DNA from: Linderina pennispora | Lineage: Eukaryota > Kickxellomycota > Kickxellomycetes > Kickxellales > Kickxellaceae | Length of the DNA: 64,000 bases | Direction of reading: 5' to 3' | Assembly: GCF_002104995.1 (NCBI RefSeq) | Contig: NW_024468250.1 | Span: 310,001 to 374,000, forward strand | In this document: piece after piece, positions 34,985-43,717 of the stretch | Position numbering within the stretch: position 1 is the first letter of the stretch | Layout: every line of letters starts with the position of its first letter | Notes under the pieces: model-generated | The model's database searches: none | The model's input: only the letters and a program-made list of their open reading frames with translations | What the model was told of the DNA's origin: nothing | Made by a program: the position numbers and the translations under genes

Positions 34985-35370
34985 ATGCAGGCAAATGTTT
35001 TCGCGCGACGCATGGTAATGCGAGGCCAGCACGCGGCATTTCAGCAGGTTCGGCGCGGTACAGCGGAGTAGCGGTGACAAGGGGTCGCCATTTGCGGAAG
35101 CACCTGGACCGCTGCCACTGGGAGACACAGCAGAGCAGAAGCGTATGGCAGCGCTGATCGAAGAGGCAAACAGGGCGGACACACCGCCGGCCGGGCTGAC
35201 GAGTGAGGAGCTAGAAAAGTTCTACGAGCCGGTACGCGATGCGAACGACCCGCTGAAGCCGTTCCCAAATAACACAAACCCGGTGACGGGAGAGGTCAAC
35301 GGGCCGCGGGGGCCAGAGCCGACGCCGGTTCGGTGACTGGGAGCGCAACGGACGAGTGTCAGACTTTTAG
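34985..35370 (+). CDS. SDH8: Succinate dehydrogenase assembly factor 4 (SDHAF4/Sdh8)
   Basis: SDHAF4 binds flavinylated Sdh1 in the mitochondrial matrix before complex II assembly. The signature C-terminus is present: NPVTGEVNGPRGPEPT, then RFGDWERNGRVSDF and a stop at 35368-35370. The N-terminus from 34985 is Arg-rich (MQANVFARRMVMRG ... RHFSRFGAVQRSS), a good mitochondrial presequence. Two inserted bases separate the parts, one near 35018-35028 and one at about 35325 (ACGCCGG). Removing both gives exactly 128 codons, the family size. It ends 45 bases from the convergent PIG-P gene. Confidence 0.88.
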
Positions 35371-35415
35371 ATGGAGGTAGGGGAGCAATAAATGAAGAAA
35401 TATACACAATAGCAG

Positions 35416-36001
35416 CTAACTGTACAGGCATTTGTTGACGACGGAGATCGGGATATCGGCAATGTTCGGGATGCCGCCGACCTCGCAGCACAGGTGATCG
35501 TCGGGGGGCTCCGCCGGCGCGACATTTCGAGTCCTGGATCATAGAAGGTGTCAGGAGAGTTCAGTCAGAGGGGTAGCATACATGATATATGCCATATTGA
35601 AAAAGTATATGGACAGGACGGCCATGAACAGCCATGCAGGCAGGGCCATGGCCCAGTATCTGTCCGGGTAGTACGTGAAGCCGAGGGCGACACAGTATGT
35701 GATCGGGCAGGTATGCCCACACCAGATAGGTGCCGAATATGGCTAGCGAGACCATGTAAACGACAAATCCATAGTACTCGAAGGTCGGCGTCTTTGCGAC
35801 CAGCTGGTCGCCTGCCAGCGACGACGGCGACGACGGCCAGGGATCAGCGTAGCTGGCGTCGTTCTCGTGGCGCGCAGAGGACGCTGAGGATACTGAGGGC
35901 AGGTCGGGCGAAGTGCGGGCGCGCAGAGCGCTGGCGGACGGGCTTCGGGTGGGCGAAGTGGGGCGTACGGGCGTGTGGAACTGTCGCAGTGGCACGTACA
36001 T
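35416..36001 (-). CDS. GPI19: GPI-GlcNAc transferase subunit PIG-P (Gpi19)
   Basis: PIG-P is a small ER membrane subunit of the enzyme that adds GlcNAc to phosphatidylinositol, the first step of GPI-anchor synthesis. A Ser/Pro-rich cytosolic N-terminus leads to EYYGFVVYMVSLAIFGTYLV (TM1), WAYLPD, then LGFTYYPDRYWAMALPAW, LFMAVLSIYFFNMAYIM (TM2) and a tail ending GGIPNIADIPISVVNK, all classic PIG-P features. Four inserted bases split it, near 35707, 35553, 35535 and 35527-35529. Two of these are CCTG/CAGG sites. With all four removed the gene has exactly 194 codons. It is divergent from SEC11, another ER gene. Confidence 0.85.
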
Positions 36002-36273
36002 TACAATTCAAAAAAAAAAATACGAACTGAAAGAAGCTGCTGTCTGAGAAATCCTGGTGCTGGCGTTTGGTGCTGGAAATTAATTCGTGGTTGGAGCGTG
36101 CTTGTGGGCTGGGGAGGGGCAACCAATGGGGGATGTTGACGTGTGATCATCCTTGCCATTTTGCTTTTCAGCAGGCGAGCAGGCGTCAGACGGCAGTCCT
36201 GTCTTCATTTCAGCTCTACATTCGACAGTTTATTTTATTCTTTTAGTTCATTTGCGCATTGTTGTTAAGAGAA

Positions 36274-36910
36274 ATGGACTTTGTAACGCAGGCGAAGAAA
36301 ATGGGGGTTCGGTCGGTAAGTGCGGCGGGAAGAAGGGACAATTGACCGAAAAAGAAAGCAAGAGCCCGGCACAGCGGCAGCACTAAAGCCTGGCACAAAT
36401 TTGCTTCCCACTCCTGTAGCTGCTTCTCCAGGGCCTGACGTTCCTCAGCGTGCTCACATCGGCATTCATGATCTGGAAGGGCATGTCGCTGTTCACAAAC
36501 AGCGAGAGCCCAGTGGTAGTGGTGCTGTCGGGCAGCATGGAGCCAGCGTACTACCGCGGAGACATTCTGTTTCCTGGACAACGGACATTCGGCGATCGAG
36601 GTTGGCGAGGTGGTGGTGTATAAGCTGGAGGGCAAGGACATTCCGATTGTGCACCGGGTGATGAAGGTGCACACAGAGAGGGAGAACGGAAAGCAGTTTT
36701 TGCTAACCAAGGGCGACAATAACCCGGTGGACGACCGGGGACTGTATAACCCGGGGCAAGCTGTGGATCCAGCGCGATGAGATCGTCGGGCGCGTCAAGG
36801 GATTCGTGCCGTACGCGGGCATGGGCACGATTTGGATGAACGACTATCCGCAGCTGAAGATGGGGCTGCTGGGGACGCTGTGCCTGCTGAGTCTGTTTAG
36901 CAACGAGTGA
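36274..36910 (+). CDS. SEC11: Signal peptidase catalytic subunit Sec11
   Basis: Sec11 is the ER type I signal peptidase, cleaving signal peptides from secretory proteins. Exon 1 (36274-36315) encodes [14 protein letters not shown]. An intron of 104 bp (GTAAGT ... CTGTAG) follows, then exon 2, 36420-36910. The single TM segment ([17 protein letters not shown]) precedes the catalytic Ser in [15 protein letters not shown]. The catalytic His is in [11 protein letters not shown], and [17 protein letters not shown] carries the third active-site region. [17 protein letters not shown] is the conserved end. Two inserted bases, near 36574 (TTCCTGGAC) and near 36757 (CCGGGGC), break the frame; their removal gives exactly 177 codons. 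Confidence 0.93.
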
Positions 36911-37027
36911 AAGGTGGCAAATGAAGTCACCAAGGGTTAGTTTTTTTTATTCCATCTTCAGTTTCATAAAAAGGACCGTGATCATAGCGCTGCTGAGTGT
37001 GGTGCAGGTTATTCCCAGCTAGCGGTC

Positions 37028-39367
37028 TTACTGGGTGCGGTAGATGTGGTCGGACACGCGCGCAACGTCGACCATCTCGGCCACGTCATGCACGCGCACA
37101 ATGGCAGCACCGCCCTGGACAGCAGCAGAGACGGTTGCGGCAGTACCCCAGACGCGGTCCTTGGCGTTCTTCTTGCCGGTGGCCATGCCAATGAAGCGCT
37201 TGCGGGAGCTGCCGACCAGCACCGGGAAGCCAACGAGCTCCACCGGCAGATCCTCCTCAATGAAGCCCTCGTGAGAGTCAGCCGAGTCGGGCTTGCCGGA
37301 GCGGTCGGACACGGGCGCACGAATATGGCGCTTGGTGAGCTCGGGCAACCGCCGCAGCACATCAAAGTTCTGGCTGCCCTCCTTGGCAAAGCCAATGCCC
37401 GGATCCAGGATAATGTTCCAGCGCGCCACGCCGCAGTCCAATGCCTGGCGCACGCGCTGCGCCAGCTCGAATCGCGTGCCGCGCACCACGTCGCCGTCAA
37501 ACTGCGCATAGTCGTTGAGCTGCGTCATGGTTGACGGCGAGCCACGCATATGCATCAGCACGTACGGGCACTGGCGCTTGGCCACCAGCGGCAGCATCTC
37601 GGGGTCGTGCGAGCCGCCGGTGACGTCATTGATTATATCAGCGCCCGCGTCCAACGCTGCACGGGCCACGTCGGCATAGAACGTATCGACGGAGATCGGA
37701 ACGCCGACCTGCTGCTCGCGCAGCGCACGCACCACCGGCACCACGCGTGCAATCTCTTCGGTAACGCCGACGGGCACAGCTCCGGGCCGCGTCGACTGGC
37801 CGCCGATATCAAGAATGTCGGCGCCGGCCTCCACCAGGCGCTTCGCGTGCTGGACGGCACTGTCGCAGGCGAGGAAGTCGCCGCCGTCGCTGAAACTGTC
37901 GGGAGTGCAGTTGACGATACCCATGGACAGCGTGTGCTTCTGCGTGGCCGGCACCAGCGATTGCAGGAGCCCTGAGTGCGGCTGCAATGGCGTGACCTGC
38001 ACGATGTCGTTTGGCGCGTTGCTGTGGGTGGTCAGATGGCGGAACAGTGCCCCGGCCGATCTGCCGAGCCGCTGATGCATGATGCTGCGGTCCAGATCGC
38101 ACAGCGGGCCGAGCTGGAACCGCCGCTCGTGCACCAGTGCATGCGGAAGCGTGAGCCGCTCAGTGCGCATCACTAGCTCGTCGTAGAACAGAATGTCCAG
38201 GTCGATCACGCGCGGTCCGTTGCGGATCACGCTGAAGTCGCGACCCATCTCGGCTTCGATGCGCTTGAGCTCGTCCAGCAGCGCCAGCGGCTCGAGCCGG
38301 GTCGTGAGCCGGCATGCTGCATTCAGGAACGCCGGCTGGTCGGCCACATACATGGGCGCAGTCTCGTACAGAAAGCTAGTTTCCACCAGCCGCGACTCGG
38401 GCAGAGCCGCCAGGTGCAGCAATGCCTTGTGCAGGTTCGCCAGGCGGTCGCCGACATTCGTGCCCAGCGCAATGTACGCGCAGTGCATGTCGCCAGGAGC
38501 CCGCGGCTCGCTGGCAGCCGCAAAGTCCGAGCTGGCGCGGGTGATCTCGACTGCCGAGCACGCAGCAAAGACCAGCGCGCTGGGCTTCTCGACGCGCACG
38601 GTGATGCGCGGCACGTGGCACTCCTTGACCCCAGCGCGTGCCACCGCCGTCGCCAGCGCCTCGACGGTGCGGAACGAGCTCTTCTCCACCAGCTCCGTGA
38701 TCGCATCCACCACCGTGCGGAAGTTGCGGTACGCCGGCACCGCATCCCGCACCTCAGCCGCCTTGCGGTAGTGCATGGTCAGATCCAGATCCACCACCTG
38801 CTTGGCGTGCCGCTCCCACAGATTCACGCCGATGATCGTGCTCAGCTGCAGCCGCCGCACCGCAATCCGGTCCTCCTGCGCCAACGCCCCTGCCGCCTGC
38901 TCGGCCGCCAGGCGCTCGGCCCCCACACGGGCCACGCGCTGCCCAAACTCCTGGTCGCTCTCATCCGCCGCCTGCACCGGCTCGCTGCCCCAGCTGCCCA
39001 GCATCTCCTTGCGCGTGCGGAACACCTCGACGCCTGCGTGCTTGGCGTGCAGGAGGGCCCGCGGCTTGTTCACTGTCACGTGCACTGCCAGCGCCCGCTC
39101 CGTCACCCCCAGGCACGTCCGCACGATGCCATCGGCAAGCGCCTCCAGCGACTGCAGCCTGTGGGCTCCCTCGGCAAACGCCGTGACCTGCTTGCATGCG
39201 TTGCCGTAGTGCACGCTCTCCGTGACCTTGTCTGTGCGGCCCGCAGACGCAATCGACGTGTGAATTTCAGCCGTAATGAGGACCGGCTGTTTCTTTGTGC
39301 GCTCCCACGAGTCGTGCCCCAGCACCGTGCGCACCTCCAGGTCCCGGAATATGATCTTGTCTGCCAT
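37028..39367 (-). CDS. FOL1: Trifunctional folate synthesis protein (DHNA-HPPK-DHPS)
   Basis: This intact 779-residue fusion carries three successive steps of tetrahydrofolate synthesis in the fungal layout. Residues about 4-115 and 165-278 are tandem dihydroneopterin aldolase domains. HPPK follows at about 293-430: YIALGTNVGDRLANLHKAL, then FLYETAPMYVADQPAFLNA and RVIDLDILFYDEL. DHPS is about 478-779: MGIVNCTPDSFSDGGDF, LDIGGQSTRPGA, ISVDTFYADVARAALDAGA, IINDVTGG, and PVLVGSSRKRFIG, the sulfonamide-target enzyme. Fungal FOL1 proteins are normally mitochondrial, yet the start MADKIIFRDLEVRTV shows no obvious presequence. No frame break occurs, unlike most genes to its left. The stop lies about 115 bases from the convergent SEC11 stop. 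Confidence 0.97.
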   Translation of the reverse strand: MADKIIFRDLEVRTVLGHDSWERTKKQPVLITAEIHTSIASAGRTDKVTESVHYGNACKQVTAFAEGAHRLQSLEALADGIVRTCLGVTERALAVHVTVNKPRALLHAKHAGVEVFRTRKEMLGSWGSEPVQAADESDQEFGQRVARVGAERLAAEQAAGALAQEDRIAVRRLQLSTIIGVNLWERHAKQVVDLDLTMHYRKAAEVRDAVPAYRNFRTVVDAITELVEKSSFRTVEALATAVARAGVKECHVPRITVRVEKPSALVFAACSAVEITRASSDFAAASEPRAPGDMHCAYIALGTNVGDRLANLHKALLHLAALPESRLVETSFLYETAPMYVADQPAFLNAACRLTTRLEPLALLDELKRIEAEMGRDFSVIRNGPRVIDLDILFYDELVMRTERLTLPHALVHERRFQLGPLCDLDRSIMHQRLGRSAGALFRHLTTHSNAPNDIVQVTPLQPHSGLLQSLVPATQKHTLSMGIVNCTPDSFSDGGDFLACDSAVQHAKRLVEAGADILDIGGQSTRPGAVPVGVTEEIARVVPVVRALREQQVGVPISVDTFYADVARAALDAGADIINDVTGGSHDPEMLPLVAKRQCPYVLMHMRGSPSTMTQLNDYAQFDGDVVRGTRFELAQRVRQALDCGVARWNIILDPGIGFAKEGSQNFDVLRRLPELTKRHIRAPVSDRSGKPDSADSHEGFIEEDLPVELVGFPVLVGSSRKRFIGMATGKKNAKDRVWGTAATVSAAVQGGAAIVRVHDVAEMVDVARVSDHIYRTQ

Positions 39368-39975
39368 CCTTTATGTGTCTTTAAAATACTAGCTGAGGAA
39401 AAATTTTAGTTTGGGAGAGGTTAGAGACTCCGATCCAGCCGAGCCCAGACTGGCTTTTAAAACTCGCGCGCGGCCCGAAACGAGGAAAATTGCTGGTGAC
39501 GGAAGATAACAAATTCCCACCCAACCACCGCTGGTATCATGCGGTGTTCCCAATTGTTTGCTCAACCGCTTGCCAATCCCGTCTCTCCCTAAACCCTCCC
39601 ACCACCCATCTCCACGCTACATTGTCGGCGGATCCCAGTCCCACGTATACAATATGCCACTCCAGTCGCATCAGCCATATTTCGTGTGAAACGACAAGTG
39701 GCCGTGGTCGATGAATCGTGCAATTGCTGTGACCATGTTTACCCATCTGCTGCATACATAGGCGTGTTCCTTGTGGATACCTGCAATGTATTTTAATTAC
39801 AGTACTTTTGAAATACATTAGCTGATGGCCTGTTACTGCCAGCGTTCCATGCATCCAGAGTGCGACACAGTAAACACCGCTAGCTGTCTGTCAATGCCGC
39901 TACACCGTGCCAAATTCTGAACAGCAGAAGCCTGCTTGCACCTGCCTCCACGCTCCGGATATATATCACACAGCA
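39368..39975. other. Divergent intergenic region, FOL1 and secreted protein
   Basis: About 600 bases hold no supported gene. A TTTTAAAA element near 39455 may serve FOL1. GGATATATATCA about 15-20 bases before the ATG at 39976 is TATA-like but too close to the start to be the core promoter unless the leader is very short. Confidence 0.45.
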
Positions 39976-40428
39976 ATGAAGATTAGTCTACTCGTAGCAT
40001 TGGCACTATCGTTGGAATCTGTCGGGTCGGCCTCGCTTATCTCGACAAGGCCAGGGAAGATCGAGCAGCAGCAACAAGAGTTTGTCAGCTCAGCCCTGCC
40101 CTTGGTGGTCCTCGGCTACCTGCACGAAGTTGCCTCCGCATACCGCCAAGTACATCCAACCAGCATTGCCCGCCTTGATAGTCAAGCCATGTCGGAGTCT
40201 GCCAGCCACCAGTCTGAAAGTACTGTTCCAGATGTGGGCGAGCTTGGTGCGCTGCTGGCAGAGCTCGACGAGCTGGGCTTCTCGATCGGCTCGAGCCAGG
40301 TGGATCAGATGAAGAGCGTTATGAGCGAGATGCACACGGCATCGTTCCTCGACAAGGAGATATCGGCACCGGGCGAGGTTTTACGGATCCACCAGTCGAT
40401 TGCAGAGAACGTCGAACAACCCAAGTGA
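39976..40428 (+). CDS. Small secreted protein of unknown function
   Basis: The ORF encodes 150 residues. The start at 39976 opens a signal peptide (MKISLLVALALSLESVGSA). The mature part has no cysteines that could form disulfides and is rich in Ser, Glu and Gln. A helical stretch (FVSSALPLVVLGYLHEVAS) is followed by an acidic amphipathic segment (DVGELGALLAELDELGFSI). No family is recognised. An upstream in-frame ATG at 39907 would hide the signal peptide inside the protein, so the later start is preferred. It is transcribed in the same direction as the flavodoxin and secreted-protein genes that follow. Confidence 0.6.
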   Translation: MKISLLVALALSLESVGSASLISTRPGKIEQQQQEFVSSALPLVVLGYLHEVASAYRQVHPTSIARLDSQAMSESASHQSESTVPDVGELGALLAELDELGFSIGSSQVDQMKSVMSEMHTASFLDKEISAPGEVLRIHQSIAENVEQPK

Positions 40429-41136
40429 ATTCTCGCTGAACGGCTGCGCAGAATAAGCTTATCTGCTCTTTGAAGATTATTTTTGTGCAATGGACTGTCC
40501 ACAGAAACCGCAGGACACCCGAGTCCAGTACTTTGGATCTCCCAGAAATAGGCGGCACACAGTGTAGTCAACAGGAAATCAGCAGCTATTAGCATGGGTC
40601 TCTCTCCTGCTTGCTGCTCAGATTCCGCACATGATTGCCTAATTCCAGACATCGTATTGCCAATAGGCGATTTGTAATCATACCTACCATGTCATGGAAA
40701 CTAAAACGCCGACAGGAATCCGAACGAGAAACCCTGCCTAGGGCGAATACACCCACTCAGAGCCAGGTACCGATCTGTGAGCTACGATGTCAGACTGTAC
40801 ATTTCACGAGCGAGAGAAGCGTGACAGCGATGTGAATTGCCACCTAATGTCCATGGTCCAGATCTGATCCCTTCACGTTTTGTTATGGATAGACCGACTC
40901 TGCAATCTACCGCACCACCGCCTGCATTGCTGTACTTTTGTCATCCAGCATCTGTAAGCACAATTCGTAATCCGAGCCGTTAGCATATTTGTAAGCCTCC
41001 CTCCCAGTCTCACGGTAGTTGCTCTGTATAAATTGAGAACGGCCTGCCGCATATCCCCGCCAGCCACACACAGCACTACCAGCAACTATATAATCGCAAC
41101 CTACACTTACCACAGTACTGCCTCGCATAGTATATC
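40429..41136. other. Intergenic region, promoter of flavodoxin copy 3
   Basis: About 700 bases hold only short unsupported open frames. TATAAAT at 41027-41033 lies 104 bases before the flavodoxin start, followed by a CA-rich leader. Confidence 0.5.
41027..41033 (+). promoter_or_regulatory. TATA box of flavodoxin copy 3
   Basis: TATAAAT, 104 bases upstream of the ATG, matches the spacing at copy 1. Confidence 0.6.
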
Positions 41137-41745
41137 ATGGCCCGCCCCAAGGTCTTTGTCGTCTTCTACTCCACCTACGGACACGTCCACACCATTTCCA
41201 AGTCAATCAAGGAAGGACTGGAAAAGTCTGCACAGGTCGATGTCGAGGTATATCAGTTCCCAGAGACCCTGTCCGAGAGCGTCCTCCAGAGCATGTATGC
41301 TCCACCCAAGCCCGACATCCCTGTCATCACCGTTGACAAGCTAGCCGAGGCCGATGGCTTCCTGTTCGGATTCCCAACCCGCTTCGGATCTGCCCCTGCC
41401 CAGGTCAAGGCGTTCTTTGACTCCACAGGCTCGCTGTGGGTCAAGGGCGCGCTCAGTGGCAAGCCTGCAGGAATGTTCTTCTCAACAGCCTCCCAGCACG
41501 GTGGCCAGGAAACCACCGCGTTCTCGTTCCTTCCCGTTCTCGCCCACCACGGAATGGTCTTTGTCCCCGCGCTCTCCACCAGCGCTGGCAACCCGGGTGT
41601 CGACCAAGTCGCAGGCGGATCGCCGTGGGGCGCAGGCACGGTTGCTGGCAGCGACGGCGCACGCCGGCCCACCGAGTATGACTTGGCAGCAGCCGTGGCA
41701 CAGGGCGAGAGCTTTGCGAATATTGCCGCAAAGCTGTCGGCGTAA
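41137..41745 (+). CDS. WrbA-type NAD(P)H:quinone oxidoreductase, copy 3
   Basis: This intact 202-residue FMN flavodoxin is a paralogue of the pair at 11-13.5 kb. It shares MARPKVFVVFYSTYGHVHT, TVDKLAEADGFLFGFPTR, GSAPAQVKAFFDSTG and SQHGGQETTAFSFLP, the FMN and quinone pocket elements. The loop before GSPWGAGTVAG differs (PALSTSAGNPGVDQV instead of the copy 1/2 FRNPNLFDNSEV type), so it diverged before copies 1 and 2 separated. There is no C-terminal tail. The role is two-electron reduction of quinones in antioxidant defence. Confidence 0.93.
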   Translation: MARPKVFVVFYSTYGHVHTISKSIKEGLEKSAQVDVEVYQFPETLSESVLQSMYAPPKPDIPVITVDKLAEADGFLFGFPTRFGSAPAQVKAFFDSTGSLWVKGALSGKPAGMFFSTASQHGGQETTAFSFLPVLAHHGMVFVPALSTSAGNPGVDQVAGGSPWGAGTVAGSDGARRPTEYDLAAAVAQGESFANIAAKLSA

Positions 41746-42280
41746 ATGCTTCAACCAATCCTGCACACATTTCTGCCTCAGAACAGACGCGGAGACACAT
41801 TTGCTGCTAACTATTTTTGCCTAATGGAATTTTCTCAATCCACTGCGATGCGCGGTATCTTTGGTTCCCCAGTGCGTATTCTTGCTCCGAAAATTCCTGA
41901 TGCCCCTCACCGGTGTTCCTCACAGTGGCTCACCAGGCCAGCTCCACACCTCAGTGAGCAGAGAACAGAATGACCTGCCACCACACGCACCGACTGCAGC
42001 AGACAGTGTCTTGGCATATTATCATGGAACGTCGGTGTATGCCAGCTGCCTATGTTTATCTGACACCACATATTGCATGGACTATGAGGAAAGGCTGCCA
42101 GTAGATGCTGCCTGCAGTGGTCCAAACGTATATAAATCTCTCGACACCAGCCGTCCATTTCTACAGAATCCACCAACATACGCAATCCTAATCTGGGCAC
42201 AGCCGCTCCAATATTCTCTGCTGTTCTCTACCACCTCTCCAGTTCTGCCTACCAGCACCTTCAACTAGCCACCACCTAAT
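41746..42280. other. Intergenic region with TATA box
   Basis: This holds the 3' end of flavodoxin copy 3 and the promoter of the first secreted-family gene. TATATAAA at 42129-42136 is about 150 bases before the ATG at 42281. Nothing else is supported. Confidence 0.5.
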
Positions 42281-42793
42281 ATGGTCAAGGTTTACTTCGT
42301 CTCTGCTGTGCTTGCTGTGTTTGCCCTGAATGCATCCACCAACGCCACTCCACTTGGTGACACTAACACCAACGCATCTGCTGCAATCTTCTCTCGTCCG
42401 CCAGTCGCTCTCCCCTGGGGATTCAACGCCGATGCCTTTGGTCATCTGCCAAATGGTGTGAAGCACATTCTCTTGGCCAGGCCTGGCATTATCCGTCGTA
42501 ATGACGATGGGAACATCACCGGCAACGATGATGACCATGCCAGTGGCAGCGATGATGACGATGCGAAACCTGTCCTATCAACTCAACCTGAGCCAGTCCC
42601 AGTAGCTCCCGCCGCTATCCGCCGCTGCCCGCATCCCAAAGGGAATACTAAGGACAACAGTGGTCACGGCAACGTTACAAACGATAAACATGACAATATT
42701 GAGCGCCAGGGCGATGTCAGCGACGGTTATGTCAGTGGGGGTCATGTCAGCGCCGGCAATAGCGCAGGCAACGATACGGACAGCGGCAACTAG
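42281..42793 (+). CDS. Secreted tandem-family protein A (short form)
   Basis: The ORF encodes 170 residues. A signal peptide (MVKVYFVSAVLAVFALNAS) is followed by a Thr/Asn-rich stretch and ALPWGFNADAFGHL. The PWGFxADA motif is shared with the gene at 43718 and partly with that at 45185 (YPLGVLADAQ). After this point A lacks the CAQYTPEP and CSGxYxAxYSDS blocks of its relatives. It has instead a dibasic RR site and Asp/Gly/Asn-rich low-complexity repeats (DDDHASGSDDDD; VSDGYVSGGHVSAGNSAGN). It looks like a truncated or remodelled member of the array. No known family is recognised. Confidence 0.62.
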   Translation: MVKVYFVSAVLAVFALNASTNATPLGDTNTNASAAIFSRPPVALPWGFNADAFGHLPNGVKHILLARPGIIRRNDDGNITGNDDDHASGSDDDDAKPVLSTQPEPVPVAPAAIRRCPHPKGNTKDNSGHGNVTNDKHDNIERQGDVSDGYVSGGHVSAGNSAGNDTDSGN

Positions 42794-42901
42794 GTTGGCA
42801 AGTCTAGGTTTGGCCATGTCCAGTTCACCAGCTCTTCGATATAGCTGGTTCACTTTTTGATTTTGTGAGATTTCAAAATGTGAATCTCGTTAAATGTTGG
42901 C

Positions 42902-43535
42902 ATGAAGGCTGCCTGGACGATTGCAACCACTCCTGCTATTGTCTGCAGCCCAGCCAGCACTGCTAACGAGGCTGACAGTGTCATCTGCTCATTATTGCAA
43001 CTGCTGAAAGAAGCCCGTGGAATCTGCTAGCGACAAACATCATCCCTACCTGACACAGACCACCAAACATCACTTACCTTCGATCCTGGTATAGCAGTGA
43101 GCTAGTATCTGTGCTGCGGTTGAGATAGGCGGAGACTGTGCCCGGTACCTTCCCGATCCCTATCCCTACACATACTTCTCCGACTACCCTGGAGCCATTG
43201 ACTACACAACTACAGCTTCCTTGGGTCGGTATATCGTGACAACGTTCACGCCTACATATTCTGCCGACACATGCAGTGGTATCTACAATGCCAAGTACAG
43301 TGGCAGCACGAGCCAGCGTGCTACTACAGCGACATACCTGAGCGTGAATCCGATTCTCCTTGTGGATGTTGCGTATACTGCTTTAGACGACTATATGCCT
43401 TGTCCGCAAGCGCTGCCAGACAGTCCGCGAGTTCCGTGGACAGAGGCGGAAATTGCTGCTCAGGCAGCGAAGATACGAGGCGGACTTTGTATTCCCGCAG
43501 CCGAGTTCTTGGCGGCAGCTGACAACCTTTGGTAA
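42902..43535 (+). pseudogene. Secreted tandem-family member B, decayed copy
   Basis: From about 43120 one frame reads AVEIGGDCARYLPDPYPY, then TFTPTYSADTCSGIYNAKYS. These align with GACAQYTPEP and CSGVYKAEYSDS of the flanking genes at 43718 and 45185. The 5' part is not in the same frame. An ATG at 42902 opens a hydrophobic stretch (MKAAWTIATTPAIVCSPAS) that stops after 42 codons, and no PWGFxADA block is found. The region is therefore most simply a decayed copy of the family. An unrecognised intron in the 5' half is the alternative. The 3' end after about 43330 no longer resembles the paralogues. Confidence 0.55.
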
Positions 43536-43593
43536 CTATTGCGTAGTGCATGACGCATGCAGCCAGAGGGCTGCCGGCATTAGTTGCCACTAG

Positions 43594-43600
43594 TATAAAT
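43594..43600 (+). promoter_or_regulatory. TATA box of secreted-family gene C
   Basis: TATAAAT lies about 120 bases upstream of the ATG at 43718. Confidence 0.6.
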
Positions 43601-43717
43601 ACCCTGATGCCTGTGCTGCCATACACAAACGCAACACCAGCCGTTGCTCCGGATACTTTGGCTATTTGGCTTTTCTTTTTGATTCATTTCTTTAACCACT
43701 TTTAGCACTTTTTCACC

